From: UBA7985 sp002690455
GTDB taxonomy: Bacteria; Pseudomonadota; Alphaproteobacteria; UBA7985
DNA length: 51,986 bases
Assembly: GCA_965662775.1 (NCBI GenBank)
Contig: CBFIIW010000019.1
Coordinates: forward strand, 1 to 51,986
Direction of reading: 5' to 3'
Shown piece by piece: positions 1-8,094 of the stretch; the stretch's first letter is position 1; each line of letters starts with the position of its first letter. The position numbers and the translations under genes were made by a program. Below the pieces are notes generated by a model, which was given only the letters and a program-made list of their open reading frames with translations, did no database searches and was not told the DNA's origin.

Positions 1-888
1 CGCGACCCAGAAGTGGCCCTTGGCGCGGATGACGCCGGGGATTTCGCCGTTGAGCAAGTCGACAATTTTTGCGGGATCAAAGGGCGCACGAGCACGGTAA
101 ACCTCGGAGGAGACACCGTATTCCTCAGTTTCCGGGACGTGGTCCGCGAAGCCGTAAAGCTCCTTGGCCCACATCGGATGCTCGTGCGCTTTCTGGAAAT
201 CGAACAAGCCGGTATCCAGAATTCGGTCTGCCTGAACCTCGGAATAGTTGGTCTCGACGATCTTGGCGTCGGCGTTCAGGCTGCGGATGATCTTGCGGGC
301 GCTCTCGACCTGCCCGGCGTTGGCGTCGCCGACTTTGTTCAGGACGATCACGTCGGCGAACTCGATCTGTTCGGTCAGCAGGTTGACCAGCGTGCGGTCG
401 TCATCGTCCCCGAGGCTTTCGCCGCGCTGGCTGAGAAACTCTTGAGACGAGAAATCGTTGAGCAGGTTCACGGCATCAACGACAGTCACCATGGTATCGA
501 GCCGCGCGACATCGGCGAGGCTGACCCCGGCTTCATCCCGGAATTCGAAGGTGGCAGCCACGGGCAGCGGCTCCGAAATCCCGGTGGACTCGATCAGCAG
601 GTAGTCAAAGCGGTCCTCTTCGGCCAGCCGCGCAGCCTCGACCAGCAGGTCGTCGCGCAGGGTGCAGCAAATGCAGCCGTTGGACATTTCAACCAGGGTT
701 TCATCGGTGCGGCTGAGCTCGGTATCGGCCCGGACCAGATCGGCGTCGATATTGACCTCCGACATATCGTTGACGATCACCGCGACCCGTCGACCCTCCC
801 GGTTGTTCAGCACGCGATTGAGCAGCGTGGTTTTTCCAGCCCCGAGAAAGCCGGAAAGCACAGTAACGGGGAGGCGGTTATCAAGCAT
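1..888 (-). CDS. CobW/COG0523-family G3E GTPase (C-terminus off the left edge)
   Basis: G3E GTPase of the CobW/ZigA/YjiA group, proposed metallochaperones that move zinc or cobalt under metal limitation. Seen: ATG at 888 followed by MLDNRLPVTVLSGFLGAGKT, with the Walker A motif GFLGAGKTT about 13 residues in; then the metal-binding CxCC motif in SNGCICCTLRDDL near residue 68, the ESTG switch motif, and the guanine-specificity motif NKVG. 296 codons are in the window, ending in a CobW C-terminal domain region (RAKGHFWVA) that continues off the edge; family members are usually 320-420 residues. It lies 30 bp downstream of the DUF1826 gene and is probably co-transcribed from the Zur-box promoter. 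A long open frame on the opposite strand (13-1182) is only its shadow. The zinc role is inferred from family and operator; the GTPase assignment is firm. Confidence 0.9.
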   Translation of the reverse strand, partial: MLDNRLPVTVLSGFLGAGKTTLLNRVLNNREGRRVAVIVNDMSEVNIDADLVRADTELSRTDETLVEMSNGCICCTLRDDLLVEAARLAEEDRFDYLLIESTGISEPLPVAATFEFRDEAGVSLADVARLDTMVTVVDAVNLLNDFSSQEFLSQRGESLGDDDDRTLVNLLTEQIEFADVIVLNKVGDANAGQVESARKIIRSLNADAKIVETNYSEVQADRILDTGLFDFQKAHEHPMWAKELYGFADHVPETEEYGVSSEVYRARAPFDPAKIVDLLNGEIPGVIRAKGHFWVA

Positions 889-918
889 GGTGCGAAGCCT
901 TTGCGCGGTCAGTTTGTT

Positions 919-1527
919 TCAGTCGAAAACCGGGTCGAACACGAGCACGAGGCGGGTCTCGCCCGTGCCTTCGATCGGCGGAGAGCGGTGGAGCAGGCCG
1001 GATGCCGGTGCATCTGGCCAGAGCGTGCCCTTGAGCAGGATCGGCGATCCGCGGGAAACGGTCAGAACGGCGCCCGGGTCACCGGCAGATTCGGCGGCCA
1101 CGAGCTGGGTGCCGGTCCCCCGGAAGGTACAGATCAGCCGCGCCGACACAGCGTCGATGTGGAACCGCTTGCAGGCGTTTGAGGTGATGACATCCAGACG
1201 CAGCAAGACGGCGGAGACCTTCATCAGCGCCGCGAAGCTATCGGCAAGCATCTGGATTTCGGTGATGAGTTCGTCGCGCTCGGCCTCCTCGGGGGTGCCG
1301 GCTTCGGCGCATGCGTCGCGAACGGCATCGCTGACCTCTTCCACCGCCACGATTTCGCGCCACCGCGGCAGCTGGCTGGCGGGCAGTCGATCGAGCCACA
1401 CCGACAGGGCCTCGCTGTGCTGGCGGGACCAGATCGCAGCCGGACAATCGGGGGCTGTCAGGTCCGCCGGGTCTGTGACCCGCGGTAGGTTCGGCTTGAT
1501 CGGTGGGAGGTCACGGACGAGGTTCAT
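919..1527 (-). CDS. DUF1826 domain protein, putative zinc-responsive partner of the CobW GTPase
   Basis: 202-residue soluble protein, recognised as DUF1826 from its overall pattern (WLDRLP near the N-terminus, then a central metal-ligand-rich segment CKRFHIDAVSARLICTFRG and a C-terminal RSPPIEGTGETRLVLVFDP). No biochemical function is established for the family as far as I know; it often sits beside COG0523 GTPases in Zur-regulated operons, as here. The ATG at 1527 is preceded by AGAGG at short spacing. The Zur-type palindrome ends 36 bp upstream of the start, so this should be the first gene of a two-gene operon with the CobW gene, derepressed when zinc is scarce. A role as metal-handling or metal-independent back-up protein is inference. 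Confidence 0.75.
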   Translation of the reverse strand: MNLVRDLPPIKPNLPRVTDPADLTAPDCPAAIWSRQHSEALSVWLDRLPASQLPRWREIVAVEEVSDAVRDACAEAGTPEEAERDELITEIQMLADSFAALMKVSAVLLRLDVITSNACKRFHIDAVSARLICTFRGTGTQLVAAESAGDPGAVLTVSRGSPILLKGTLWPDAPASGLLHRSPPIEGTGETRLVLVFDPVFD

Positions 1528-1562
1528 GCCTCTGCATCCCCATTGCTGCTCTGTCTGACTTC

Positions 1563-1580
1563 ATAATGTTATAACATAAC
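1563..1580. promoter_or_regulatory. Zur-type operator
   Basis: An 18-bp site centred on the perfect 12-bp palindrome ATGTTATAACAT (1566-1577), in the gap between the divergent DUF1826 and aminotransferase genes. It matches the alphaproteobacterial and gammaproteobacterial Zur box core (RNNATGTTATAACATNNY, from memory). Its place 36 bp upstream of the DUF1826 start and the COG0523 gene downstream support zinc-dependent repression. No other copy was noticed in the window. Confidence 0.75.
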
Positions 1581-1695
1581 TGCTTCAAACAAGGTCTTTC
1601 TGCGCCCGATTGTCTGCAATGCGGTCAACGGGCTTCATTTTTCGGACAATATCCCGCAGAACGAACTTGTGATCCCGCGCGCAGGAAATTATCCC

Positions 1696-2907
1696 ATGTC
1701 AGAAGACTTTTACCGCATCAGACGGCTTCCGCCCTATGTATTCGCCGAGGTAAACACCCTCAAGCAGGCGGCGCGGGCGCGGGGCGACGATATTATCGAC
1801 TTCGGCATGGGAAACCCGGACCAGCCCCCGGCACCGCACATCCTCGCCAAGATGCAGGAAGCGATCCAGAACCCGCGCGCCCACCGCTACTCCACCTCGC
1901 GTGGCATCCCGGGGCTGCGCAAGGCGCTGGCGGCTTACTACGACCGGCGCTTCAACGTCGACCTCGACCCCGAACGCGAAGTGATCGTGACGCTGGGCTC
2001 CAAGGAGGGGCTGGCCAATCTTGCGCAGGCGATATCGTCGCCCGGCGACACCATCCTCGTGCCCAATCCGTCCTACCCGATCCACGCTTTCGGCTTCATC
2101 ATCGCCGGGGCGGCGCTGCGGTATCTGCCCTCGGCGCAGACGGGTCCGGCGTTCTTTGAGCAGCTCAAGCGCACGGTTGAACACGCCGTGCCCAAGCCGA
2201 TCGCCATCGTCATCAACTACCCCTCGAACCCGACGGCGGAGGTGGTCGACCTCGACTTCTACGGGCAGATCGTCGACTTCTGCCGTCATCACGGCATCTA
2301 CGTTCTCTCCGACCTTGCCTACGCCGAGGTATATTTTGACGGCAACCCGCCGCCGTCGGTGCTGGAAATTCCCGGCGCCAAGGACATCGCGGTCGAGTTC
2401 ACGTCCATGTCCAAGACCTACAACATGCCCGGCTGGCGGGTTGGTTTCGCCGCTGGTAACCCCGACCTGATCGCCGCGCTGGGGCGGGTGAAATCCTACC
2501 TCGACTATGGTGCCTTCACCCCGATCCAGGTGGCGGCGACCGCAGCACTGAACGGGCCGCAGGATTGCGTCGAGGAGATGCGGCAGCTCTACGCCGGTCG
2601 CCGGGATATCCTCGTGCACGGGCTGCGCTCGGCGGGCTGGGACTGCCCGCTTCCGCCCGCGACCATGTTCGTGTGGGCGCCGATCCCGCCCGCCTTCCGG
2701 GATATGGGCGCCATCGGTTTCACCAAGGCGCTGCTCGCCGAGGCGGATGTCGCCGTTTCACCCGGTGTGGGCTTTGGTGAGCATGGGGAAGGATTTGTCC
2801 GGCTGGGGTTGGTGGAAAACAGCCAACGCATCCGTCAAGCCGTGCGCAACATTCGCGGGTTCCTTCAGCACTATCACGCCGTCGGCGACCTTGCGGTGGC
2901 CAGTTAG
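1696..2907 (+). CDS. PLP-dependent class I/II aminotransferase, AlaC-like
   Basis: 403-residue fold-type I aminotransferase. Seen: IDFGMGNPDQPP substrate/PLP-arm motif near the N-terminus, NYPSNPTAEV (Asn contacting the PLP ring), DLAYAEVYFDG (Asp pairing with the PLP nitrogen, Tyr), the PLP-lysine motif SMSKTYNMPGWRVGF, and a C-terminal RLGLVEN with the carboxylate-binding Arg. The family includes AlaC/AlaA alanine transaminases and LL-diaminopimelate-like enzymes; the sequence looks closest to AlaC-type enzymes, so alanine-pyruvate or methionine-family transamination is likely, but the substrate cannot be fixed. The start at 1696 is chosen over an in-frame codon at 1669 because AGGAAA lies 8 bp upstream and homologues begin near this MSEDFYRI. 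It is divergent from the Zur-box operon. Confidence 0.88.
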   Translation: MSEDFYRIRRLPPYVFAEVNTLKQAARARGDDIIDFGMGNPDQPPAPHILAKMQEAIQNPRAHRYSTSRGIPGLRKALAAYYDRRFNVDLDPEREVIVTLGSKEGLANLAQAISSPGDTILVPNPSYPIHAFGFIIAGAALRYLPSAQTGPAFFEQLKRTVEHAVPKPIAIVINYPSNPTAEVVDLDFYGQIVDFCRHHGIYVLSDLAYAEVYFDGNPPPSVLEIPGAKDIAVEFTSMSKTYNMPGWRVGFAAGNPDLIAALGRVKSYLDYGAFTPIQVAATAALNGPQDCVEEMRQLYAGRRDILVHGLRSAGWDCPLPPATMFVWAPIPPAFRDMGAIGFTKALLAEADVAVSPGVGFGEHGEGFVRLGLVENSQRIRQAVRNIRGFLQHYHAVGDLAVAS

Positions 2908-3111
2908 GTCATTGGATCGGTTGACTAACCCTGCCGACAGCAGGGGTGCGTCAGCGAGGGCTTTGAAGGGTCAGCAACGGCGCGGCAAAGCTGAACAGAT
3001 CAAAGCAAAACGTCTCAGCCTGATGCAGCTTGACCGCGCCCAAATCAGAACGACCTCGACCTGACAGGTTCATAGGGCGTAGCATGGGAACCTGTTTTTG
3101 GGAGGTTAACC

Positions 3112-3315
3112 ATGAAACTGACGACGCCTTTTGCTATTCTGGCTGGGTTCGCGCTTGTGGCGCTGGCCATCGCATCACAGCCCTATTCCGACCTGCTGAT
3201 CCCCAAGGCCTGGGCGCAGACCGGCAACGCACCGATGCGGGTGGCAATCTGTGATGAGTGGGGGCTTGATTGCGCCAATGTGTCGGATCACCGTCTGTTT
3301 ACCTGGAGGAAATAG
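3112..3315 (+). CDS. small secreted or membrane-anchored protein, unknown function
   Basis: 67-residue protein starting with a clear signal sequence (MKLTTPFAILAGFALVALAI) and a possible signal peptidase site after KAWA, leaving a mature peptide of about 32 residues with two cysteines (ICDEWGLDCANVSD). A strong Shine-Dalgarno sequence, GGGAGG, lies 6 bp before the ATG, which is the main reason to accept so short a gene. If the signal is not cut, it would be a single-pass inner-membrane protein. The neighbours (aminotransferase upstream, opposing SDR downstream) give no hint of its role. I do not recognise the family. Confidence 0.6.
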   Translation: MKLTTPFAILAGFALVALAIASQPYSDLLIPKAWAQTGNAPMRVAICDEWGLDCANVSDHRLFTWRK

Positions 3316-3340
3316 ATCACCCTAGGCTGACTGAGGAGGT

Positions 3341-4072
3341 TCAGGTGAACCATCTTGCTATGACTATGATCCGGGGCAGGATGCCGGGGTAGCAGGCCTT
3401 ATGCCCCCGCCGAACCGCGCGCTCCGCCGCTGACACAACACGCTCGGGTTCCACGGTCAGGAAGCGCCGCCCAAAGCGCGTATTTAGGATGGGCGGACCG
3501 TCCGTAGCCTGGTCCAGCAGTGGGGTGTTGACCGATGGTGGGTAGACCAGCGTGATCCGCACCCGAGAGCGGTTTTCCGCAATCAGCAGTCGGGCATAGA
3601 AATTATTCGCAGCCTTCGACGCGCCGTAGGCGCCAAAACGTTGCATCGGCATCACCCCTGCCGTGGAGCCATAGAGGATCACCTCCCCTTTGTCTCGGGC
3701 CACCATCGCTGGGATCACTGTCTGACAGACATGGACCATACCGGCGTAGTTGGTTTCCATGATGCCGGTAATCTGCTCTGGTTGATGGTTCAACAGCAAA
3801 CCGCCAGGCATGATCGCCGCGCCGTTGATCAAGCGGTCAATCGGACCGTGAGTCTCGATAACCGAAGCCACAACGGCACGCACCTGCCTCAGGTCCGTAA
3901 CGTCGCAGACATAGGGATAAATGTTCGGCGATTGGCCGGCTGTTTCGCTAAGCCTCCTTTCATCAATGTCGAGAATTGCGACGGCGTAGCCTTCGTCCAC
4001 CAGCCACAGAGCATGAGCCCGGCCCAAACCGCTAGCGCCGCCTGTTATAAGGGCTGTTTTCACCGCTTTCAT
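3341..4072 (-). CDS. short-chain dehydrogenase/reductase (classical SDR)
   Basis: 243-residue NAD(P)-dependent oxidoreductase with all classical SDR elements: dinucleotide-binding TGGASGLG near residue 10, Asp pair at the end of beta-2 (ILDIDERR, favouring NAD), the NGAA variant of NNAG, catalytic Ser in LYGSTAGVMP, and catalytic YGASK. The C-terminus (PRIIVIARWF) is hydrophobic, suggesting membrane association or a dimer interface. The substrate is unknown. It is transcribed divergently from the cupin gene across a very AT-rich 225-bp gap. The ATG at 4072 has only a modest ribosome-binding site. Confidence 0.85.
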   Translation of the reverse strand: MKAVKTALITGGASGLGRAHALWLVDEGYAVAILDIDERRLSETAGQSPNIYPYVCDVTDLRQVRAVVASVIETHGPIDRLINGAAIMPGGLLLNHQPEQITGIMETNYAGMVHVCQTVIPAMVARDKGEVILYGSTAGVMPMQRFGAYGASKAANNFYARLLIAENRSRVRITLVYPPSVNTPLLDQATDGPPILNTRFGRRFLTVEPERVVSAAERAVRRGHKACYPGILPRIIVIARWFT

Positions 4073-4184
4073 CCCGTCCGGTTCCCTTGGCTCAGGCCTG
4101 CTCGCCGGGAGCCTGCGCAGGACATGCGGCTATTTCAAACTCAAATGCACTGCGACTATCGTCTTGAAATAATAACAAATAATT

Positions 4185-4206
4185 ATAAATAAATTTATAA
4201 ATTTAT
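4185..4206. promoter_or_regulatory. AT-only palindromic tract in the SDR-cupin divergent promoter region
   Basis: The gap 4073-4297 is far more AT-rich than its surroundings. Inside it lies a run in which the self-complementary unit ATAAATTTAT occurs twice, overlapping. It could be an intrinsically curved upstream element or an operator serving both divergent genes. No named regulator motif is recognised. Confidence 0.35.
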
Positions 4207-4297
4207 CGCACGTATAACCATTTCAATTGAAGTAATACTGCCATGATGTATTGTTTTCACAGTATCAATATCGCAGAATCCAGAAAGGAGGTGTCGA

Positions 4298-4654
4298 ATG
4301 GCAAGTGTTGAGGCAAAGAATTTTTCGTCTCAGGCAGACGAAGTAATGACCCCGAGTAATGCTCGTGTGGAGACGGTCAACGTCATGGGCCAGCGTGTCA
4401 TGCGCCTGACGGTTCAGCCTGGCTGGCAGTGGTCGAAGGATATCAAGCCGCTGGTTGGCACCGAGTCCTGTCAAGCCAAACATGTAGGCGTGATCATCGA
4501 GGGCACCATAAAGTGTGTGCACGATGATGGTAGCGAAATCACTTATTCCGCGGGCGATGCTTACGCCATTGAGCCTGGCCACGACGCCTGGGTTGTCGGT
4601 GACTCGCAGGCTGTTGCCTTTGAATTCCATGGTGCCTGGGGCGAGAAGCACTAA
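4298..4654 (+). CDS. single-domain cupin protein
   Basis: 118-residue conserved beta-barrel (cupin) protein. Seen: core motif region GWQWSKDIKPLVGTESCQAK followed by KHVGVIIEGTIKCVHDDGSE and GDAYAIEPGHDAWVVGD, which match cupin motifs 1 and 2. Of the usual metal ligands, the His in KHVG and the His in GHDAW are present; the motif-1 pattern is otherwise loose, so metal binding is uncertain. Small cupins of this type act as isomerases, dioxygenases or ligand sensors. The ATG is preceded by AAGGAGGTG, an almost perfect anti-Shine-Dalgarno match, implying strong translation. It is divergent from the SDR gene at 3341, with which it may share regulation and a substrate. Confidence 0.8.
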   Translation: MASVEAKNFSSQADEVMTPSNARVETVNVMGQRVMRLTVQPGWQWSKDIKPLVGTESCQAKHVGVIIEGTIKCVHDDGSEITYSAGDAYAIEPGHDAWVVGDSQAVAFEFHGAWGEKH

Positions 4655-4730
4655 GAGCCCTATAGACAGGTCTTCGGGCTCCCTGCACAGGGGGCCCGAT
4701 CCCTAGTTTCGCTCAGGTTTGTTTTCCGGC

Positions 4731-5633
4731 TCAGCGTTGTTGCGCGGAGATATACAAGCCGACCGCGACCGCGCCATAGCTGATTGCGTGCGCCGTGGTC
4801 AGTGTCTCTCCCAATACCAGAAGTCCCAAAACACTGGCCACAACCGGGGTCAGGTACCCGTTGCGCGAGGTGAAGGTCGCACCCTCGCGCTGAACAAGCA
4901 ATCCGCGCAGGGCCTGCCCCATGCCAGTCGTGACAAGGCCTGCCATCACGGCGCTGGCGATCGGGATCCAGCCGGGGAAGGTTGTCGGCGCATTAAACAG
5001 GAAGAGCGGCAGAGCCAGAAAGCATCCCGCGAGCAGGGAATAGCCCTGATACTGAACTGGGCGAAAATCCCGGATGGTGGACATGTGAACGACACCAGCG
5101 GCCAGGGCAACCGAACTGAGGATGCAGACCATGTGGGGCAGCAGAATGAACCATGATGGACGGGTCGCGTCGATGGTGGCCGTGCCAGCGCCGATTTGGC
5201 TCAGGGCAAGATAGGAAATCCCAACCGAACCGATGAGGAAGCCGATCCACTTGCTGGTGCTTATCGGCCGGCCGAGCACGAAGCGCGACAAAGCCAGTAC
5301 GAAAATCGGCACTGTGGTGTAGTAGATCGCAACCATTGACGTAGGAATGTGGTTCAGGATCCAAGGCAGGGAAAGAAACGGGAACCCGATAAACAGGACG
5401 CCATTGAGCACTACCGGCACATGGCTTTCCCGCGGCAGGGAAAAGCGATGTTGCGTCAGGCTCATGATGAACAGCAGCGATAGGGCTGCAACCATGATCC
5501 GCACAGCCCCAGCAGACAGGTTTGAAAAGCCATCTAGTGAAATCTTGATGAAAAAGAACCCGGCACCGTAGCAAATCGACAAGCACAGCAGCATGACGAT
5601 TGAGATCACGAGCCGTCTCTGGCCAGTCAGCAT
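4731..5633 (-). CDS. EamA/DMT-superfamily transporter
   Basis: 300-residue integral membrane protein with about ten hydrophobic segments arranged as two EamA repeats, the usual length for the drug/metabolite transporter superfamily. Typical features are the GFFFIKISLDG start of repeat 1, the PIFVLALSRFVLGRP segment closing it, and the FTSRNGYLTPVVASVLGLLVLGE segment in repeat 2 (proline-containing helix followed by the conserved Gly-Glu). It probably exports or exchanges small metabolites; the substrate cannot be deduced. It converges with the cupin gene. AGAGAAAG serves as ribosome-binding site. Confidence 0.85.
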   Translation of the reverse strand: MLTGQRRLVISIVMLLCLSICYGAGFFFIKISLDGFSNLSAGAVRIMVAALSLLFIMSLTQHRFSLPRESHVPVVLNGVLFIGFPFLSLPWILNHIPTSMVAIYYTTVPIFVLALSRFVLGRPISTSKWIGFLIGSVGISYLALSQIGAGTATIDATRPSWFILLPHMVCILSSVALAAGVVHMSTIRDFRPVQYQGYSLLAGCFLALPLFLFNAPTTFPGWIPIASAVMAGLVTTGMGQALRGLLVQREGATFTSRNGYLTPVVASVLGLLVLGETLTTAHAISYGAVAVGLYISAQQR

Positions 5634-5758
5634 GGAAGTGTCTTTCTCTGGGTTTCAGACCGCCGCAAGCGCCCAAATGAGTGCAACGACGGTAGCACGC
5701 CCTCCACTTAAGGGCCTAGGGAATAGCGAACTAACCCTTCTAAGCAACTGCTCGATCG

Positions 5759-6421
5759 CTACCAAGGGATAGGCTCCCCTTGCCAATCGAAAAAGCGGCC
5801 ATTGTCACCGGCCTTCAGACCGTCGATCACCCGCAGAAGGCGTGCCGCTGCGTCCATCGGGCTCTGCTTCTGTTTGTTGGGGAAGCCGGCGGTGAACTCA
5901 GTGTCGACAGTCCCGGGATGCAGGGCGACGACGGCGCATTCCTTGAATTTGCGCTGCAGTTCGATGGCGGCGGTGCGGGTTATCTGGTTCGCAGCGGCTT
6001 TGGAGGCTCGGTAGCTGTACCAGCCGCCAAGGTGGTTGTCAGCGATCGACCCCACCCGCGCGGTCAGCACAGCCACGACGCTCTTGCCCTGCCGAGGGAG
6101 CAGCGGCGCCAGCCGGGCGAGGATCATCGCCGGACCGACGGCATTGACGAGGAATACGTCCTGCATATCTGCTGCATTGATGGCCTGCAGCGACTTTTCC
6201 GGTTTAGTACCCGAGGCTGCCAGAACGCCGGTAGCGACGATGACCCGGTCAAAGGGCCCGCTTAGACCCTGCATCGCCCGGTCGATAGACTCTGGCGATT
6301 GCAGGTCCAACCCATGGACGCGGCGCGACAGGCCGACGACCTCGTAGTTCTGCTGTGCCAACGTCGTGCAAAGTGCAGTGCCGATCCCTCCTGAAGCCCC
6401 GAAAACCAGCGCACGTTTCAT
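5759..6421 (-). CDS. short-chain dehydrogenase, CsgA/C-factor-like
   Basis: 220-residue SDR with the short N-terminal glycine motif FGASGGIG, a VATGVL segment replacing NNAG, catalytic Ser in VLTARVGSIADN, the catalytic motif YRASK and an HPGTVDTEFT loop. The length and the C-terminal ending (DWQGEPIPW) fit the C-factor-like group of SDRs, whose substrates are mostly unknown. It resembles the SDR at 21356, which ends in the same way but has lost the catalytic residues. AAGGAGT lies upstream of the ATG. It is divergent from the Fe-S corrinoid-type protein at 6600. Confidence 0.85.
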   Translation of the reverse strand: MKRALVFGASGGIGTALCTTLAQQNYEVVGLSRRVHGLDLQSPESIDRAMQGLSGPFDRVIVATGVLAASGTKPEKSLQAINAADMQDVFLVNAVGPAMILARLAPLLPRQGKSVVAVLTARVGSIADNHLGGWYSYRASKAAANQITRTAAIELQRKFKECAVVALHPGTVDTEFTAGFPNKQKQSPMDAAARLLRVIDGLKAGDNGRFFDWQGEPIPW

Positions 6422-6599
6422 ACCGATTCACTCCTTAATGTTATTGAGCAACAAGCTAGGCGCTTGGATCCGCGAAACCAGTCTGCGTACGCGCGCTGAA
6501 CCGCGATGGTGCCGAAGTTTATGGCTGAGACTGGCCTCCGTACTGAAAATGGCGTTACCCTTTCGCAATTGCAGGCGATGTCAAAGCGGAGGACAAAGC

Positions 6600-7583
6600 A
6601 TGACAAAGGGCAAATTTCAGCCCCGGCCCGAGCAAATGGCGCTTTATCCGGCGGTTTCCGGCAACACCATCAACGGTCTGGGCGAGACCGAACGACGTCG
6701 GCCGTCTTACGTTTATTGGGGCAATGACCCCGAAGACGTTGCACACGGGGCCGTGCAGCGCTGGTTCTATACTGTCGACCCCGGACTGGCTGGTTATGGG
6801 CAAGAGCGGCAGCGTCGAGCAGCAATTCTCGATGCGCCCTTGGTGCCGCTCGCTGACAAGCCGGAGCAGATCAAGCCGGAAGACTTTGCGACCTTCTCCC
6901 ATCAGGGCCTGGATGGCGGTGACTTTGACAAAATTGGTGTAGCGCCCTTTGATCACGAATGGGCCTTTGAAGGCGTGGAGATCGCGTTCGAAAGGGTGGT
7001 CATGCTCGGTTTTCACCACGACTTTGAAGAGATTAGCAAGGCCCCAGCGCCCGAAGGCGGGCTGGAGGTCATGCGCCAATATCGCCGCGCTGCCCACGGT
7101 GCCAAGGCGGTTGCAAACTGGTTACGGACAAAGGGTTGGGACGCGGAACCACTGACCGGTCCCATGTCCGGTAAGATTGCAATGATCCCGGCTGCACTGG
7201 CTTGTGGCTTCGGAGAGCTTGGCAAGCACGGCTCGGTAATCACGCCAGAGTTCGGCTCTTCGTTTCGCTTATCGGCCGTGCTGACCGATTGTCCGCTGCC
7301 GCTGTCGGCACCCGTTGACCACGGCATCGATGATTTCTGCATGAATTGCCGTGTCTGTGAAGATGCCTGCCCACCGAAAGCTATTGGCCCGGAAAAGCAG
7401 CGCGTCCGGGGCGAACTGAAATGGTACGTCGATTTCGACAAATGCCTCCCGTTCTTCAATGAGCATCAGGGCTGTGCAGTCTGTCTCGCCGTCTGTCCGT
7501 GGAGCCGCCCAGGCGTTGGTCCGCGCCTCGCCGATAAGCTAGAGCGAAGGCGCACCCGAAAGACTTTGGCCGGAGAAGGATAA
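6600..7583 (+). CDS. reductive-dehalogenase-like corrinoid/Fe-S protein (RdhA/QueG superfamily)
   Basis: 327-residue protein with two C-terminal [4Fe-4S] motifs: C-x2-C-x2-C-x3-CP in CMNCRVCEDACPPKAI, and a lone Cys followed by C-x2-C-x3-CP in CAVCLAVCPWS. Upstream is GFGELGKHGSVITPEFGSS, close to the corrinoid-proximal region shared by reductive dehalogenases and epoxyqueuosine reductase QueG. The short gap between the two clusters and the ELGKHG motif favour the RdhA side over QueG. It has no Tat signal and no RdhB anchor gene nearby, so it would be cytoplasmic, unlike respiratory RdhA, and it lacks the ferredoxin-reductase domain of catabolic BhbA-type enzymes. The start at 6600 (GGAGG 7 bp upstream) is preferred to an open but unsupported extension back to 6366. 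Substrate and B12 dependence are inferred. Confidence 0.65.
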   Translation: MTKGKFQPRPEQMALYPAVSGNTINGLGETERRRPSYVYWGNDPEDVAHGAVQRWFYTVDPGLAGYGQERQRRAAILDAPLVPLADKPEQIKPEDFATFSHQGLDGGDFDKIGVAPFDHEWAFEGVEIAFERVVMLGFHHDFEEISKAPAPEGGLEVMRQYRRAAHGAKAVANWLRTKGWDAEPLTGPMSGKIAMIPAALACGFGELGKHGSVITPEFGSSFRLSAVLTDCPLPLSAPVDHGIDDFCMNCRVCEDACPPKAIGPEKQRVRGELKWYVDFDKCLPFFNEHQGCAVCLAVCPWSRPGVGPRLADKLERRRTRKTLAGEG

Positions 7584-7713
7584 TCCTCTCCCGCTGTGTC
7601 GGTTCCCATCAGGCCCTTCTTGGCCGCTTGACGACGCTTGGCCCCGCTTGGCCTGGTGTGGCATGCCAGACCTCTTTCATATTTCAGGCAAAGGTCAGCG
7701 AGGCGGATGCGGT

Positions 7714-8094
7714 TCAGCCCAGCACCGCCATCGCCACCAGCTGAAAGCGGCACGCGCCGGCTAAATCGACCTGATGCGCCTGCCGTGCCGGGCGCTGTGC
7801 CGGATCGGGCCATAAGCGCTCCCAGTGCACATTGGCCATTGTTCTGTCTCGCCGGTCGGCGAAGTAGAGATCAACCTTGATCACGTCCTGCAGCGCCGCG
7901 CCGCCTTCACTCAATATCCCCGGCAGTTGAGCGAAGGCCAGTCGGATTTGTTCGGCCGTATCAGCAGCGTATTCACCGGTTTCAGGATCCTTGCCCAGCA
8001 CCCCTGATGTTACCAGCACCCCACGGTGCACAGCGGCATTGGGTACCGGGTTGAGGTGCTGAGCTGCACCGCTGGCGTAGATGGATCGAACCAT
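7714..8094 (-). CDS. RidA/YjgF family deaminase
   Basis: 126-residue Rid-family protein with the typical start (YASGAAQHLNPVPNAAVHRG), the VTSGVLGKDPETGEY loop and VIKVDLYFADRRD. The canonical RidA Arg that binds the carboxylate of 2-imino acids is not clear, since the usual PARxxxxV stretch reads RPARQAHQVDL; the RPAR part is retained. Its ATG follows the stop codon of the FAH-family gene with no gap, so it ends the operon 10096-7714. Rid proteins act as enamine/imine deaminases or, in aminophenol meta-cleavage pathways, as 2-aminomuconate deaminase. With a ring-cleavage dioxygenase in the same operon the latter is an attractive inference. Confidence 0.82.
   Translation of the reverse strand: MVRSIYASGAAQHLNPVPNAAVHRGVLVTSGVLGKDPETGEYAADTAEQIRLAFAQLPGILSEGGAALQDVIKVDLYFADRRDRTMANVHWERLWPDPAQRPARQAHQVDLAGACRFQLVAMAVLG

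Noticed and set aside
13..1182. Long plus-strand open frame over the CobW and DUF1826 genes
   Set aside because: Composition and lack of motifs show it is the antisense shadow of two well-supported minus-strand genes.
4655..4681. GAGCCC/GGGCTC stem after the cupin gene as a terminator
   Set aside because: The stem is only 6 bp with a 15-nt loop and no T-run on either strand.
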